A DNA stretch of 29,218 nt from IMG/VR virus record IMGVR_UViG_3300017763_000123, positions 1 to 29,218 of that record. The stretch is one strand, 5' to 3'. Positions 21,394 to 28,614 of the stretch are shown here, one piece after another. This stretch comes from a virus. Position numbers and translations under genes: made by a program. Position 1 is the first letter of the stretch. The number at the start of each line of letters is the position of its first letter. The notes under the pieces were generated by a model, which saw only the letters and a list, made by a program, of their open reading frames with translations, was not told where the DNA came from and did not search any database.

Positions 21394-21421
21394 AGGGAGG
21401 ATTCGCGTCCTCCCTTGTCTT
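21394..21421 (+). terminator. Terminator at the convergent junction
   Basis: An 8-bp stem AGGGAGGA / TCCTCCCT with loop TTCGCG is followed by TTGTCTTA. It lies between the plus-strand late operon and the minus-strand operon, which ends at 21420, so it may act in both directions although the T-tract is only present for the plus strand. Confidence 0.7.
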
Positions 21422-21716
21422 ACCATAAAGTGTCGTACACGTAATCTAAGAGCTCTTCTTTTCTCTCCTCACCATCACCGTGGACACAGTACATGTAGAT
21501 AGGAGTGCTAGGGCCCATATAAGCGCTCCATACGTTGTATTCTAGAAACTCAACCGCATCCTCGAAGCTGCAATCGCACTCAGAGCGGTAGATGTTGACC
21601 ATTGCCCACTTATCATATACCGTTCTTACCTCCCCATCAATGTTTAAGGCTCCAACGATTGCTTCATCAAAGCCGTCTGCCAGGACAACATTTTTATCTT
21701 CATCTTCTTCGTTCAT
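21420..21716 (-). CDS. Conserved phage protein of unknown function (98 aa)
   Basis: After an acidic start (MNEEDEDKN), residues 11-40 read VLADGFDEAIVGALNIDGEVRTVYDKWAMV, followed by CSFEDAVEFLEYNVWSAYMGPSTPIYMY. The D-G-F-D-E-A-x-x-G pattern together with E-x-x-x-x-N-V-x-x-A-Y-x-G-x-x-T-P-I is a combination I recognise from small uncharacterised proteins in many marine phages and large viruses; no function is known to me. It is acidic and soluble. It lies 1 nt downstream of the metallophosphoesterase gene, at the promoter-distal end of the minus-strand operon. Confidence 0.75.
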   Translation of the reverse strand: MNEEDEDKNVVLADGFDEAIVGALNIDGEVRTVYDKWAMVNIYRSECDCSFEDAVEFLEYNVWSAYMGPSTPIYMYCVHGDGEERKEELLDYVYDTLW

Positions 21717-21717
21717 C

Positions 21718-22467
21718 TTACAAAATTATGTTGTTTACTCTGACTACTCCGCCCTTTGACACGTCGACTATAGCGTGGCCATGCTGCCATTCGTTTCTTG
21801 GCCAATACCTAGGGTTGGGTTTGCCTAAGTGCCCGACTACGTGACACTGCATTAGCTTGCCAGCCCCGTCACGAGTAAAAAAACTCTCGGGTCTATGCAG
21901 GTGTCCACACATGGCGCTCTTCTTCATTTTTGCAAAGAGCTTTCTTGATGGATTCACACCACCTATGCCTGGAATCTCATGTCCATGCAAGAAACTCATG
22001 TCTCCGCAATGTATGAATCCGTTCTGCAAGAAGTCAATCTCTAACTTGTCCAAGCTGAGTAGGAAAGACAGCTCCAAACTGTCTAACCCGCTCAACTCTG
22101 CTGCGTTTCTCTGGATATAGTGAGCCAGTCTTACTTCATGATTTCCTTCAATGTAGTAAAACTCGGAATTTGGGAAGCTCTGTCTGAAGTAGTTGAGGAG
22201 CTCAACTCCAACCTTGATTTCGTCGGCAAAGCTCAGCGTCCCCTCGTCATTTGGATACCTGCTAATGCGGTGGAAGTCCATAATGTCTCCCATTAGGATG
22301 ACGACATCAGGATTTACCTTCTGAGCATTGTAAACACTCTCTTTTACTGCACCAATATCGTGATATGGTGCGTGTATGTCGCTGAAAACTGCGATTGTCT
22401 TGCCCCGAGAGAGCTTAACATCGTCTTTATTACTCTTGTAGTAACTCTTAGGAATCGAATGCGTCAT
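21718..22467 (-). CDS. Calcineurin-like metallophosphoesterase (249 aa)
   Basis: Two-metal phosphoesterase with all signature blocks in order: SD30-I-H32 (DxH), G60-D61-I-M-D64 (GDxxD), E107-G-N109-H110-E (GNHE), H161-G-H163, and G188-H-L-H191. The likely products range from cyclic-nucleotide or nucleotide phosphodiesterase to nucleic-acid or protein phosphatase; the sequence alone does not decide. Phage-encoded members include lambda PPase and Mre11/SbcD-type nucleases. This one lacks the extra domains of SbcD and is closest in layout to small stand-alone enzymes. It overlaps the 22448-22996 gene by 20 nt. Confidence 0.88.
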   Translation of the reverse strand: MTHSIPKSYYKSNKDDVKLSRGKTIAVFSDIHAPYHDIGAVKESVYNAQKVNPDVVILMGDIMDFHRISRYPNDEGTLSFADEIKVGVELLNYFRQSFPNSEFYYIEGNHEVRLAHYIQRNAAELSGLDSLELSFLLSLDKLEIDFLQNGFIHCGDMSFLHGHEIPGIGGVNPSRKLFAKMKKSAMCGHLHRPESFFTRDGAGKLMQCHVVGHLGKPNPRYWPRNEWQHGHAIVDVSKGGVVRVNNIIL

Positions 22468-22996
22468 TGCTTTGGATACGGAAGTTCTTTACGATTGCAT
22501 CTGCCATCCAGCCGTCGCGGGGTAGGCCTAAAATCGACAACAGTTCTTTTGCGAGGCCAATCTGAGTCAAGTCGACACCAGCATCCTCATAATACTCGGA
22601 GGCTTTCTGACCCTCCCATATCAAGTACGACTTCTCAGTTTCACTGGTGCACGAGCTAAGCTCAACATTGCGACACTCGTAATACTCACGAAGTACATCG
22701 TCTAAATACTCAATGAACTCTCTGTAGCCCAGATTCATAGTCACGGGCAGCCGCGTTTCATTGGCGGCAATCTTCATTCGTTCGATTGTTTGGTTGACAT
22801 GCCACGGCTTGCGCCCCACAATCTTGGCAATGAAGGTGTTGGGAAGGTACATGTATTCCCTCATAAAATATTGCAGAGCCGCTCTGTCCTTGCGAGACAG
22901 TTGAGTGTATGGCCCTCTGTCTTTGCAGACAAGCCCGAAAAAATCGTAGGCACTGTCGACATCAAAGAATTTGCAGTTCTCGATTCTTTTTCTCAT
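22448..22996 (-). CDS. Hypothetical protein with possible HTH (182 aa)
   Basis: ATG at 22996 is chosen because it overlaps the previous stop (TGATG); an upstream TTG is less likely. A helix-turn-helix-like stretch is visible at about residues 55-73 (NTFIAKIVGRKPWHVNQTIERMK), preceded by an aromatic/Arg-rich region (DRAALQYFMREYMYLP). The C-terminal half is acidic and helical. The DNA-binding reading is an inference from the pattern. It sits between the metallophosphoesterase and a small unknown gene in the presumed early operon and could be a regulator or replication accessory. Confidence 0.6.
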   Translation of the reverse strand: MRKRIENCKFFDVDSAYDFFGLVCKDRGPYTQLSRKDRAALQYFMREYMYLPNTFIAKIVGRKPWHVNQTIERMKIAANETRLPVTMNLGYREFIEYLDDVLREYYECRNVELSSCTSETEKSYLIWEGQKASEYYEDAGVDLTQIGLAKELLSILGLPRDGWMADAIVKNFRIQSNDAFDS

Positions 22997-23235
22997 CAAC
23001 TGTAGTGTATTGTTGGGTCTCCAAACAGGTTGTGATAGCCTGCCCCAGGAGTGACTTCAACCATACAGAAGTCCTTGCGCCGCAATACTGTGTAGTTGAG
23101 AAATCCGAAACTGCTCACGTAACGTCCAGGGTTTGGGTATGCGTCAGCAATGGTCATGGCCATTTGCCTAACTTCAAAGAGACTCATTCCGAGATGGTCT
23201 GGCTCTACATAAATGCAAACCTTTACAGAACTCAT
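22996..23235 (-). CDS. Hypothetical protein (79 aa)
   Basis: Unrecognised; starts MSSVKVCIYVEPDHLGMSLFEVRQMAM. The ATG at 23235 is favoured over a longer reading starting MFGILGA that would reach back 21 nt. The N-terminal strand plus an EVRQMAMTIADAYPN helix and the C-terminal VEVTPGAGYHNLFGDPTIHYS give an alpha/beta appearance. There is no signal peptide. It overlaps the next gene by 1 nt and lies 46 nt downstream of the helicase gene. Confidence 0.6.
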   Translation of the reverse strand: MSSVKVCIYVEPDHLGMSLFEVRQMAMTIADAYPNPGRYVSSFGFLNYTVLRRKDFCMVEVTPGAGYHNLFGDPTIHYS

Positions 23236-23281
23236 TGCCCCCAATATACCAAACAATACTTGCTAAGGGGCTTTCGCCACG

Positions 23282-24748
23282 CTACAGAACCAATCGCAAC
23301 TTCTTGAGCCTCAGTAAGTCATTGCATTTCATCACGTACTTGTGCTTCCTGCTACCCGCGTCATGCTCTGTGATTCCAAGCTCTCTCAGGCGACTCTTGA
23401 ACTTGCGAATGCTCCATTCTTTGTAGCCATTATCGGAACAGAAAAGCTTGAACTCGTGATAAAGTTTGTCCTGATGTATCTCCACTTTGTTGCATAGTGC
23501 GTCAATTTCTGTGCCCAGAGACAAATGGTCAAGGTAGCTTTGCAGAGGGTCTCCCTCTCGACGCAGTGAGTCGAGCTCTTCTTGAAGGCTTACAGGCCTC
23601 CGAAGCTTGTTCTTATTCTGCTTCATTATTTCAATCAATGCCTCAGCCAGGCTCTTTCCAATGCCAGCTCTGTTGTCCTTGGTCGCAAGCTTATTTGGCA
23701 ACGACGGGTCTCTTTTGCTGTACTCTTTGGCCGACTTAAAGGTGATGATATCAAACCGACGAGCCACACCAGGGTCGCTAAGTGCATGGGACAAAGACAT
23801 CTGATTGGAAGCTACAATGAGAGAAGCCCGAGGTAAAACCTCAATGGGCTCACTGTAAAGCTTCCTTGCAATGATTCGCTCCTTTGACACTATCATCTTG
23901 AGGCTGTCCTTGTCACCTAGGTTGGCGCTTGCATCAGCGCTGACGCAGAGCGTGGCGTGAGCCAGCTTCATTCGGTGCCTGCTGTCGTCCCTAGTTATTT
24001 GACTAAGGTTGTCGCTGCGCATCACATTGTGGTTGCCAATACACCCAGCGATGGCCTCAATCATAGTTGACTTACCAGCTCCTGCCGCTCCTATCAACAG
24101 TAATATCTTCTGCGCCTTGAGAGGGTCAGAAGCAATGGCATTGCCAAAACTCGCCAGCACATATTTCCGTATCTCTTCGTTGGGGATGGCCTCCTCCATG
24201 AACTTATTCCAAATGTCACTACCCTTTGAGCCCTTCCAACGTCCTGGTATACAGTAAGTTGTGAGGTCTTCGGGCTCATGACCTGGACGGAATGTGTGCC
24301 CATCGGTCGTGAAGATGAGTAAGCCGTCGAGGAAGTTGATTCCCTGTACGGGCCTATGCCCAAATCCAAAGAGTGCCTCGGGCTGCCCTGCGCACTGCAA
24401 GGCTTTTCCGAGCTCCTTCTTAAATTCAGATGTCATAATGTTTGGCTTGAGAAGAAGAGCCTTCTTCGCTACCATCTTGACTATCTCAAAGCGCTGCTGC
24501 TCAGAGATAGGCTCGTAGTGTGTGCCCACCCAGACGCTCGCTGTGCCTCCAAGCTCGACGACAGGATATCCCATTGACCGGCAGCAAGCCGGAATCACAT
24601 TACCGATAATGGCCGCACTGCTTTTAGCAGGCGTCTTGTCGGGGCTGTAGGGAATCTGTGTTATCTCCTCAACAAACTGCGGGTTGAGGAGCTCATCGAG
24701 CAGGGTACAGAGCTTCTTAATTACCTCATTGACCTTGCCTTCGTTCAT
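23282..24748 (-). CDS. SF3 replicative helicase, D5-like (488 aa)
   Basis: Phage replicative helicase of the poxvirus-D5/SF3 group. The N-terminal about 200 residues resemble the D5 N-domain region, without a visible primase active site. The ATPase has Walker A G220-A-A-G-A-G-K226-S-T228, an acidic LCVSADAS segment, the SF3 motif C-like strand I311-V-A-S-N315-Q with sensor Asn, and R330/R331 as candidate arginine finger. The C-terminal about 100 residues (KLYHEFKLFCSDNGYKEWSIRKFKSRLRELGI) look like a winged helix. It probably unwinds DNA as a hexamer. No stand-alone primase is visible in the window. Confidence 0.88.
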   Translation of the reverse strand: MNEGKVNEVIKKLCTLLDELLNPQFVEEITQIPYSPDKTPAKSSAAIIGNVIPACCRSMGYPVVELGGTASVWVGTHYEPISEQQRFEIVKMVAKKALLLKPNIMTSEFKKELGKALQCAGQPEALFGFGHRPVQGINFLDGLLIFTTDGHTFRPGHEPEDLTTYCIPGRWKGSKGSDIWNKFMEEAIPNEEIRKYVLASFGNAIASDPLKAQKILLLIGAAGAGKSTMIEAIAGCIGNHNVMRSDNLSQITRDDSRHRMKLAHATLCVSADASANLGDKDSLKMIVSKERIIARKLYSEPIEVLPRASLIVASNQMSLSHALSDPGVARRFDIITFKSAKEYSKRDPSLPNKLATKDNRAGIGKSLAEALIEIMKQNKNKLRRPVSLQEELDSLRREGDPLQSYLDHLSLGTEIDALCNKVEIHQDKLYHEFKLFCSDNGYKEWSIRKFKSRLRELGITEHDAGSRKHKYVMKCNDLLRLKKLRLVL

Positions 24749-25112
24749 TGATTCTTTTCTTAAACTCTGTTTCCAACTCGTTTATTCTGGTGTTCAGAGC
24801 ATAGATACAAGCCTCAAGAAGCTCTATTCTAACCAGCGGGTCCATGCTGTCCAACATGCCCGTATCGAAATGCGAAGCAAAGTCGTATGCGACGTTAAGA
24901 CCGTCCTCCGCGTCAACAACGCCTATCTTTTGTTCTTGACCACCACCATTCTCATCCCGATTGGGAGCATCGGAACGGTTCATGTGATTGCGAACAATGT
25001 CCATGACGGCTTCCATATCGGAACGCCCCTGAGGGTCGCCATGTGCATTAAAATAGGCGCTCAAAGCAGAGCGCAAGGCTGAATAGAACTCCCTGAGGTT
25101 GTTATCTTTCAT
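24726..25112 (-). CDS. Hypothetical protein (128 aa)
   Basis: Unrecognised. The N-terminal helix (REFYSALRSALSAYFNAHG) is followed by a disordered Asn/Gly/Gln linker (about 50-65) and a C-terminal coiled-coil-like segment (DPLVRIELLEACIYALNTRINELETEFKKRI). It overlaps the helicase start by 23 nt and is preceded directly by the SSB-like gene, so a role as helicase partner or loader is conceivable but not shown. Confidence 0.6.
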   Translation of the reverse strand: MKDNNLREFYSALRSALSAYFNAHGDPQGRSDMEAVMDIVRNHMNRSDAPNRDENGGGQEQKIGVVDAEDGLNVAYDFASHFDTGMLDSMDPLVRIELLEACIYALNTRINELETEFKKRINERRQGQ

Positions 25113-25430
25113 TTAGAATGGCAGGTCATCTGATTTTCTCTCACCTACATCTTGTGGAGGCGGAGGTGTTGTGTCTTGGTCACGCGATGAGCGACCGTCT
25201 GCGATTTGCCAGGCCCGGGCGTTGCCCAGGATAGGCCCATCTAACCTTTTACCGTCAGCACCCTTAGGTCCCTGCTGCGCGACTAGGTAGTCGTCTCCAT
25301 AGGCGGACTCTGGGGTGTTTTGACAGCGCAAGTTAAGGTACAGCTCACCATTTTTTCCTTCGATAAGCATGCTCTTATCAATCTTACTTGTTGCGACACT
25401 CAGTGTCAATGCTTTAGGAATCTGATTCAT
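25113..25430 (-). CDS. Single-stranded DNA-binding-like protein (105 aa)
   Basis: The C-terminal end is RKSDDLPF, the acidic Asp-Asp-x-Pro-Phe tip that SSB proteins use to recruit partners. It follows a Pro/Gln/Asp-rich flexible tail (DTTPPPPQDV). The N-terminal about 65 residues alternate strands (ALTLSVATSKIDKSMLI, LYLNLRCQN, DYLVAQQGPK), as in a small OB fold. A protein of this size has room for one OB domain. Together with the neighbouring SF3 helicase and the possible annealing protein it forms a replication/recombination module. The fold is inferred. Confidence 0.62.
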   Translation of the reverse strand: MNQIPKALTLSVATSKIDKSMLIEGKNGELYLNLRCQNTPESAYGDDYLVAQQGPKGADGKRLDGPILGNARAWQIADGRSSRDQDTTPPPPQDVGERKSDDLPF

Positions 25431-25741
25431 GTGGTTGATTTTTTGTGTCGGTCAAGAGCCATTGCGGTCTTCACCCACTCGTTAATATCTGTTTTACTCA
25501 TGTTTGCGTTCTCACGCGGGTTCATCTGATTTACTTGTACAGCGACAATGAAGTCCTGTATCTCGTCCGGAGTGATGTGGATAGAGTCGTCCTCCAGCCA
25601 CATTATCAATCGGTCCTTGTTGTCTGGCGTGTCCACCGAGTTGCGAACCAGCCTTGCTGCATAGCTTCTTGCGCTCTGCATCTCAGGGCTAATCTTACCC
25701 GGCTTGTCGTCATCAAACAAGTCGTCAATCCAGCTACTCAT
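25427..25741 (-). CDS. Hypothetical protein (104 aa)
   Basis: Unrecognised, acidic N-terminus (MSSWIDDLFDDDKPGK), helical middle (SARSYAARLVRNSVDTPDNKDRLIMWLEDD), and a basic C-terminal helix (INEWVKTAMALDRHKK). No membrane segment. It overlaps both neighbours by 4 nt, the SSB-like gene downstream and the possible annealing protein upstream, so it is probably part of the same replication module. No catalytic motif is visible. Confidence 0.6.
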   Translation of the reverse strand: MSSWIDDLFDDDKPGKISPEMQSARSYAARLVRNSVDTPDNKDRLIMWLEDDSIHITPDEIQDFIVAVQVNQMNPRENANMSKTDINEWVKTAMALDRHKKSTT

Positions 25742-26124
25742 TTCTTAAAGTCGCCTTCGTCCTCACCATAAACTCCAAGCTCGTACATGTCAGCCATCTT
25801 CAAGATGACTCGCGACAGTGCTCGCTTCTCAGCCATAGCTACAGGGTATTGGTTTCTACAATTCTTGGGGCTCGCCTCGCCGTAAGACTCGACTTGCTTG
25901 TCCTTGTTATACCCAACGGCTTTGACAACATAGAGACCCGATGAGACATCACTAAATTCTGGCACGACTTCGTACTTTACCTCAACACCAAGTGAACGCT
26001 GAACCTTTTCAATGCCCGTCCTGGTGATAATCACAAATCCTTGTGATGCCTTCCAGAAGTCGTCGGCAATTAGTCCATGCTGCTCGGCTAGGGTGGTAAA
26101 CCTTGCTTTCTGTGATTTTTTCAT
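25738..26124 (-). CDS. Possible single-strand annealing protein (128 aa)
   Basis: The C-terminal half carries VESYGEASPKNCRNQYPVAMAEKRALSRVILKMADMYELGVYGEDE, a combination I associate with a recurring phage family: G-E-A, then A-E-K-R-A-x-x-R-x-(I/V)-L, then G-x-Y-G/S-E-D-E. Its closest analogues are Erf/Rad52-like annealing proteins, in which an A-x-K-R-A helix precedes a G-(I/V)-(G/Y)-x-(Y) element. Its neighbour is an SSB-like protein, typical for recombination modules. The assignment is tentative: it is short, with no clear ATP site, and I cannot run a profile search. Overlaps the SSB-side neighbour by 4 nt. Confidence 0.4.
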   Translation of the reverse strand: MKKSQKARFTTLAEQHGLIADDFWKASQGFVIITRTGIEKVQRSLGVEVKYEVVPEFSDVSSGLYVVKAVGYNKDKQVESYGEASPKNCRNQYPVAMAEKRALSRVILKMADMYELGVYGEDEGDFKK

Positions 26125-26378
26125 TGTGTCAATAAGCTTTCTATGTGTTTCCGAGAGACGTCACCTTCCCTCTTGTAAGTAAGAAGAAGGTGGGATAGGA
26201 TGTCACACTTCTCAGCGTAAAAGTTGACAAGCTCTTCGGCCTCTTCAAGTAGCTCTGCAATCTCAAGAAGGTTTTCAGCGCGACCCTTAGGAAAGTCGTT
26301 CTCTTCGATAGCAGTTCTAATATTCAAGGCGGTGCAGTGCATCCTAAACCCTACTGTAATCTTCTTCGCTGTGCTCAC
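26121..26378 (-). CDS. Hypothetical helical protein (85 aa)
   Basis: Starts at GTG (26378), which overlaps the stop of the 57-aa membrane protein (GTGA). After a short N-terminal strand with Cys (GFRMHCTALNI), the rest is helical and acidic (GRAENLLEIAELLEEAEELVNFYAEKC), with a coiled-coil look, and a basic end (KREGDVSRKHIESLL). No family recognised. It overlaps the next gene by 4 nt. Confidence 0.55.
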   Translation of the reverse strand: MSTAKKITVGFRMHCTALNIRTAIEENDFPKGRAENLLEIAELLEEAEELVNFYAEKCDILSHLLLTYKREGDVSRKHIESLLTQ

Positions 26379-26548
26379 TTGCGCTTCTTGCGACGGTCGC
26401 CAGTTACCGCAGTAATGATTTTGTCAAACACACCGAAGACAGCGTTGTCAGCTTGAGTCGGTGTCAAGTTGACCACGATTTTCAAAAAGGCCATGAGGCC
26501 GATGAGCAACTCTGCCCAGTGGGTTAGGAAAAAAGATAATTCCATCAT
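26375..26548 (-). CDS. Holin-like small membrane protein (57 aa)
   Basis: Reads from ATG ATG at 26548 to TGA at 26375. One hydrophobic segment (AELLIGLMAFLKIVVNL) is followed by T-P-T-x-x-D-N-x-V-F-G-V-F-D-K and a strongly basic end (DRRKKRK). Small proteins with a single span, the NLTPT-x-x-D-N pattern and a Lys/Arg tail are common in phages and often annotated as holin or hypothetical membrane proteins. The 4-nt overlaps with both neighbours (start ATGATG over a TGA, end over GTGA) support it as a real gene. Its location in the presumed early operon is unusual for a holin. Confidence 0.6.
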   Translation of the reverse strand: MMELSFFLTHWAELLIGLMAFLKIVVNLTPTQADNAVFGVFDKIITAVTGDRRKKRK

Positions 26549-26895
26549 GTAAGTATTTCTCCGCGACGATTAAACAAGGCGTCGAACCCGGAGTCAATTC
26601 CGTCGCCCTGTGCCGAGACTCTAATGCACCATGTAGGTACTTTCTCGTGTTCTTGTAAGATAGGTATTGCTTCTGCCTTGAGAGTGTATTCCTCACCCTC
26701 AGGAAGCCATTGGCTGAGTGCTGCCTTCATATCTGAAGGTATCATCCCTGCGTTTATCTCCTTTGTTCTGTGAATAATGAACTTCGGTACGCCATCATAG
26801 GAACGCTCTTCGCGAGCAGTACGATAGGAATATAGAGCAAGATTCATGAAGCCAAGAGCTGCTGCTGATGCTTGTACCTTCCAGAAAAAATTCAT
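26545..26895 (-). CDS. Hypothetical protein, possible membrane-anchored (116 aa)
   Basis: The N-terminus MNFFWKVQASAAALGFMNLALYSYRTAREER has a moderately hydrophobic stretch that could be a signal-anchor or an amphipathic helix. The rest is soluble alpha/beta (KFIIHRTKEINAGMIPSDMKAALSQWLPEGEEYTLKAEAIPILQEH). No family or active-site motif is recognised. It overlaps the 57-aa membrane protein and the upstream gene by 4 nt each. Confidence 0.55.
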   Translation of the reverse strand: MNFFWKVQASAAALGFMNLALYSYRTAREERSYDGVPKFIIHRTKEINAGMIPSDMKAALSQWLPEGEEYTLKAEAIPILQEHEKVPTWCIRVSAQGDGIDSGFDALFNRRGEILT

Positions 26896-27185
26896 GCTAG
26901 TTGTTCTTCTTTATGAATTGAGTACATTATGCTAATGCCTTGCTGATAGTTACAGTCGACATCTACCTGCTGACATGCGTGCATCAATCTAAGGATTGTC
27001 CTGCTCAAGCATATCCACCAGAAGTCAACTTGGTCAGAAAGAGCAACATCCTTTTCTATTCTTGTAAGGTAGTGAAAGCACTGGCGAGTAAGGTCGGCCA
27101 CTCTCATGCCTTCTTCATCTGGAACAGACAGCATATTAAATGACCAGCCGTTCAGCCAGTTGCGAACTACTTGCGTGTCTCTCAT
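26892..27185 (-). CDS. Hypothetical protein (97 aa)
   Basis: Start chosen at the ATG at 27185 (overlapping the upstream TGA), not the GTG one codon earlier. The sequence is rich in aromatic, Cys and His residues (RNWLNGWSFNMLSV, CFHYLTRIEKD, FWWICLSRTILRLMHACQQ). It is probably a helical globular protein. It overlaps its downstream neighbour by 4 nt. No function is assigned. Confidence 0.55.
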   Translation of the reverse strand: MRDTQVVRNWLNGWSFNMLSVPDEEGMRVADLTRQCFHYLTRIEKDVALSDQVDFWWICLSRTILRLMHACQQVDVDCNYQQGISIMYSIHKEEQLA

Positions 27186-27424
27186 CACTTCTTCAGCATA
27201 TTAAGGATGAACGAGGATACTCGCCCATCTTCATTTCTTCCTAGGCGACGCTCGCCGTAGTTCCAGTTATTCAGACCAAGCTTAGCCCTCTGATTCGCGA
27301 TTGCGGCAGGAGTCCTTTTAAGCTTCTTGGCCATCTGCTCATTAGACATCTTCTTGTAGTTGTCGACAATGAATTGGTAGTCGTTGTCTGTCCAACGGCT
27401 ACAGTGTTTTTTAGTTTTGCTCAT
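27185..27424 (-). CDS. Myb/SANT-like HTH DNA-binding protein (79 aa)
   Basis: Residues 9-52 fit a Myb/SANT-type three-helix unit: a Trp in RWTDNDYQFIVDNYKKM (helix 1), SNEQMAKKL (helix 2) and RTPAAIANQRAKLGL (recognition helix). This pattern is common in small phage and GcrA-like DNA-binding proteins. The basic N-terminus (MSKTKKHCSR) and C-terminal RRLGRNEDGR fit DNA binding. It could regulate phage or host genes; the target is unknown. It overlaps the downstream ATG by 1 nt and the upstream gene's stop by 4 nt. Confidence 0.7.
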   Translation of the reverse strand: MSKTKKHCSRWTDNDYQFIVDNYKKMSNEQMAKKLKRTPAAIANQRAKLGLNNWNYGERRLGRNEDGRVSSFILNMLKK

Positions 27425-27774
27425 ACGTCATAGATTTGTCCGTCAGCATAGACGGGGATTTGACAAAATTGTGTTGGTTTTGATTCTGCTGATTCTTTGA
27501 AGCCAATGACAAGCTGCCACACGGCCTCTCCGTTTACGTTGTAAGGCTTGATGGCGCAAGTTAGGCGACCAGGTACCTTACAATAGTGACTCGTTGCCCT
27601 TGGCTCATAAGCGCGAAGGGTGTGATGAAACTTTCGAGGAGGCTTTCCAAGTAGAAAGCGGTTCTTTATTTCGACTAGCCTTGGAGGATAATCCCCACCG
27701 CCAGTAATCATAATAAGCTCCAAGAAAATCCGATAGGAAAAATAACAACATGCTAGGAGGTTAAGAATTATCAT
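27421..27774 (-). CDS. Hypothetical protein (117 aa, or 96 aa from a later start)
   Basis: From the ATG at 27774 (overlapping the upstream gene by 14 nt) the protein begins with a hydrophobic stretch (MIILNLLACCYFSYRIFLELI), possibly a signal-anchor. An internal ATG at 27711, with GGAG about 7 nt upstream, would give a 96-aa soluble protein (MITGGGDYPPRL). The rest (KNRFLLGKPPRKFHHTLRAYEPR, LTCAIKPYNVNGEAVWQLVIGFK) is beta-rich. No family recognised; the start is uncertain. Confidence 0.55.
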   Translation of the reverse strand: MIILNLLACCYFSYRIFLELIMITGGGDYPPRLVEIKNRFLLGKPPRKFHHTLRAYEPRATSHYCKVPGRLTCAIKPYNVNGEAVWQLVIGFKESAESKPTQFCQIPVYADGQIYDV

Positions 27775-28045
27775 AGTGTGTCATGTAAACTTGTTGATTG
27801 TAGTCGGCAAACTTGTGCCTCTCGTACATGTCGATGGGCATTGCGCCAATCGAACGAACTAGCCATGGTGTTTGACCACGGCACCTTTCTTCTAATAACT
27901 CCATAGTTTGCCATTTTGAGGTTTGTTCGGGGAACATGCAGTAGTGTTTCCCTAGGTTAATGTGTCGTACAGAGGCGTCTACCTTGTTGACCTGCTCGTA
28001 GAAGAAGACGTACATCTTCTTAGGACAGTCTATTGCTGTTTTCAT
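27761..28045 (-). CDS. Hypothetical protein (94 aa)
   Basis: The ATG at 28045 overlaps the stop of the upstream gene (ATGA), so a longer frame beginning at 28096 inside that gene is not preferred. The sequence KTAIDCPKKMYVFFYEQVNKVDASVRHINLGKHYCMF gives a strand-rich start, and the middle has KWQTMELLEERCRGQTPWLVRSIGAMP. No motif recognised. It overlaps the next gene by up to 14 nt. Confidence 0.55.
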   Translation of the reverse strand: MKTAIDCPKKMYVFFYEQVNKVDASVRHINLGKHYCMFPEQTSKWQTMELLEERCRGQTPWLVRSIGAMPIDMYERHKFADYNQQVYMTHYDNS

Positions 28046-28614
28046 TGTAAGAATTTTTTCAGAGGGAACAGAGACCACTTTATTCCGTCTTGACATATCA
28101 ATCCGAGAGAGTTACTGTCGATGCTCCTGAAGACATTGTTCACTACATCGGTCCAGTCAAATTCAAGAACCTTAAACTCTGCGTGGTTGCGCTGCTCCAT
28201 CGCTGTGTGAGCAATCAGGAGCTTTAGGTCTACGACACCACGGTAAAACGTGGCGGTCTCGGCAACGTGGTCGTAAAGCATCCAGTCGGGCTCGCACCAC
28301 CTGTTCCTCCTTGAGTCGTACATCTCTTCCACGGGAATCATCCTTATGTCTCGACACACTGGCTTTTCATCCAAGTCGGGCTCGATAAGCTTCATGCCCC
28401 ATCGAGTTCTGTCGTAGATGTTCATCCTTCTGTTCTCACCACGGTTGGCATAGGTCCTGTGATGCACGAAGCCCTTACGCTCAAGCTCCTGGACTTGCTT
28501 TACAGCATTCCTATTTGCTTCGGTTTGGTTGTGCTCAACTTGATAATATCTGTTGAACACCCATGCGTCGTCGTCAATGGGCGACACGCTCATTACTACA
28601 TAAGGTCTTTTCAT
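28042..28614 (-). CDS. Hypothetical protein (190 aa)
   Basis: Starts MKRPYVVMSVSPIDDDAWVFNRYYQVEHNQTEANRNAVKQVQELERKGFVHHRTYANRG. This could be a winged-helix-like N-terminal unit (helix with KQVQELERKG, then an RTYANRGENRR wing), followed by a basic/aromatic middle and a C-terminal IKWSLFPLKKFL. The family is not known to me. ATGA overlaps couple it to both neighbours. Moderate length and codon use consistent with neighbours support a real gene. Confidence 0.65.
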   Translation of the reverse strand: MKRPYVVMSVSPIDDDAWVFNRYYQVEHNQTEANRNAVKQVQELERKGFVHHRTYANRGENRRMNIYDRTRWGMKLIEPDLDEKPVCRDIRMIPVEEMYDSRRNRWCEPDWMLYDHVAETATFYRGVVDLKLLIAHTAMEQRNHAEFKVLEFDWTDVVNNVFRSIDSNSLGLICQDGIKWSLFPLKKFLQ

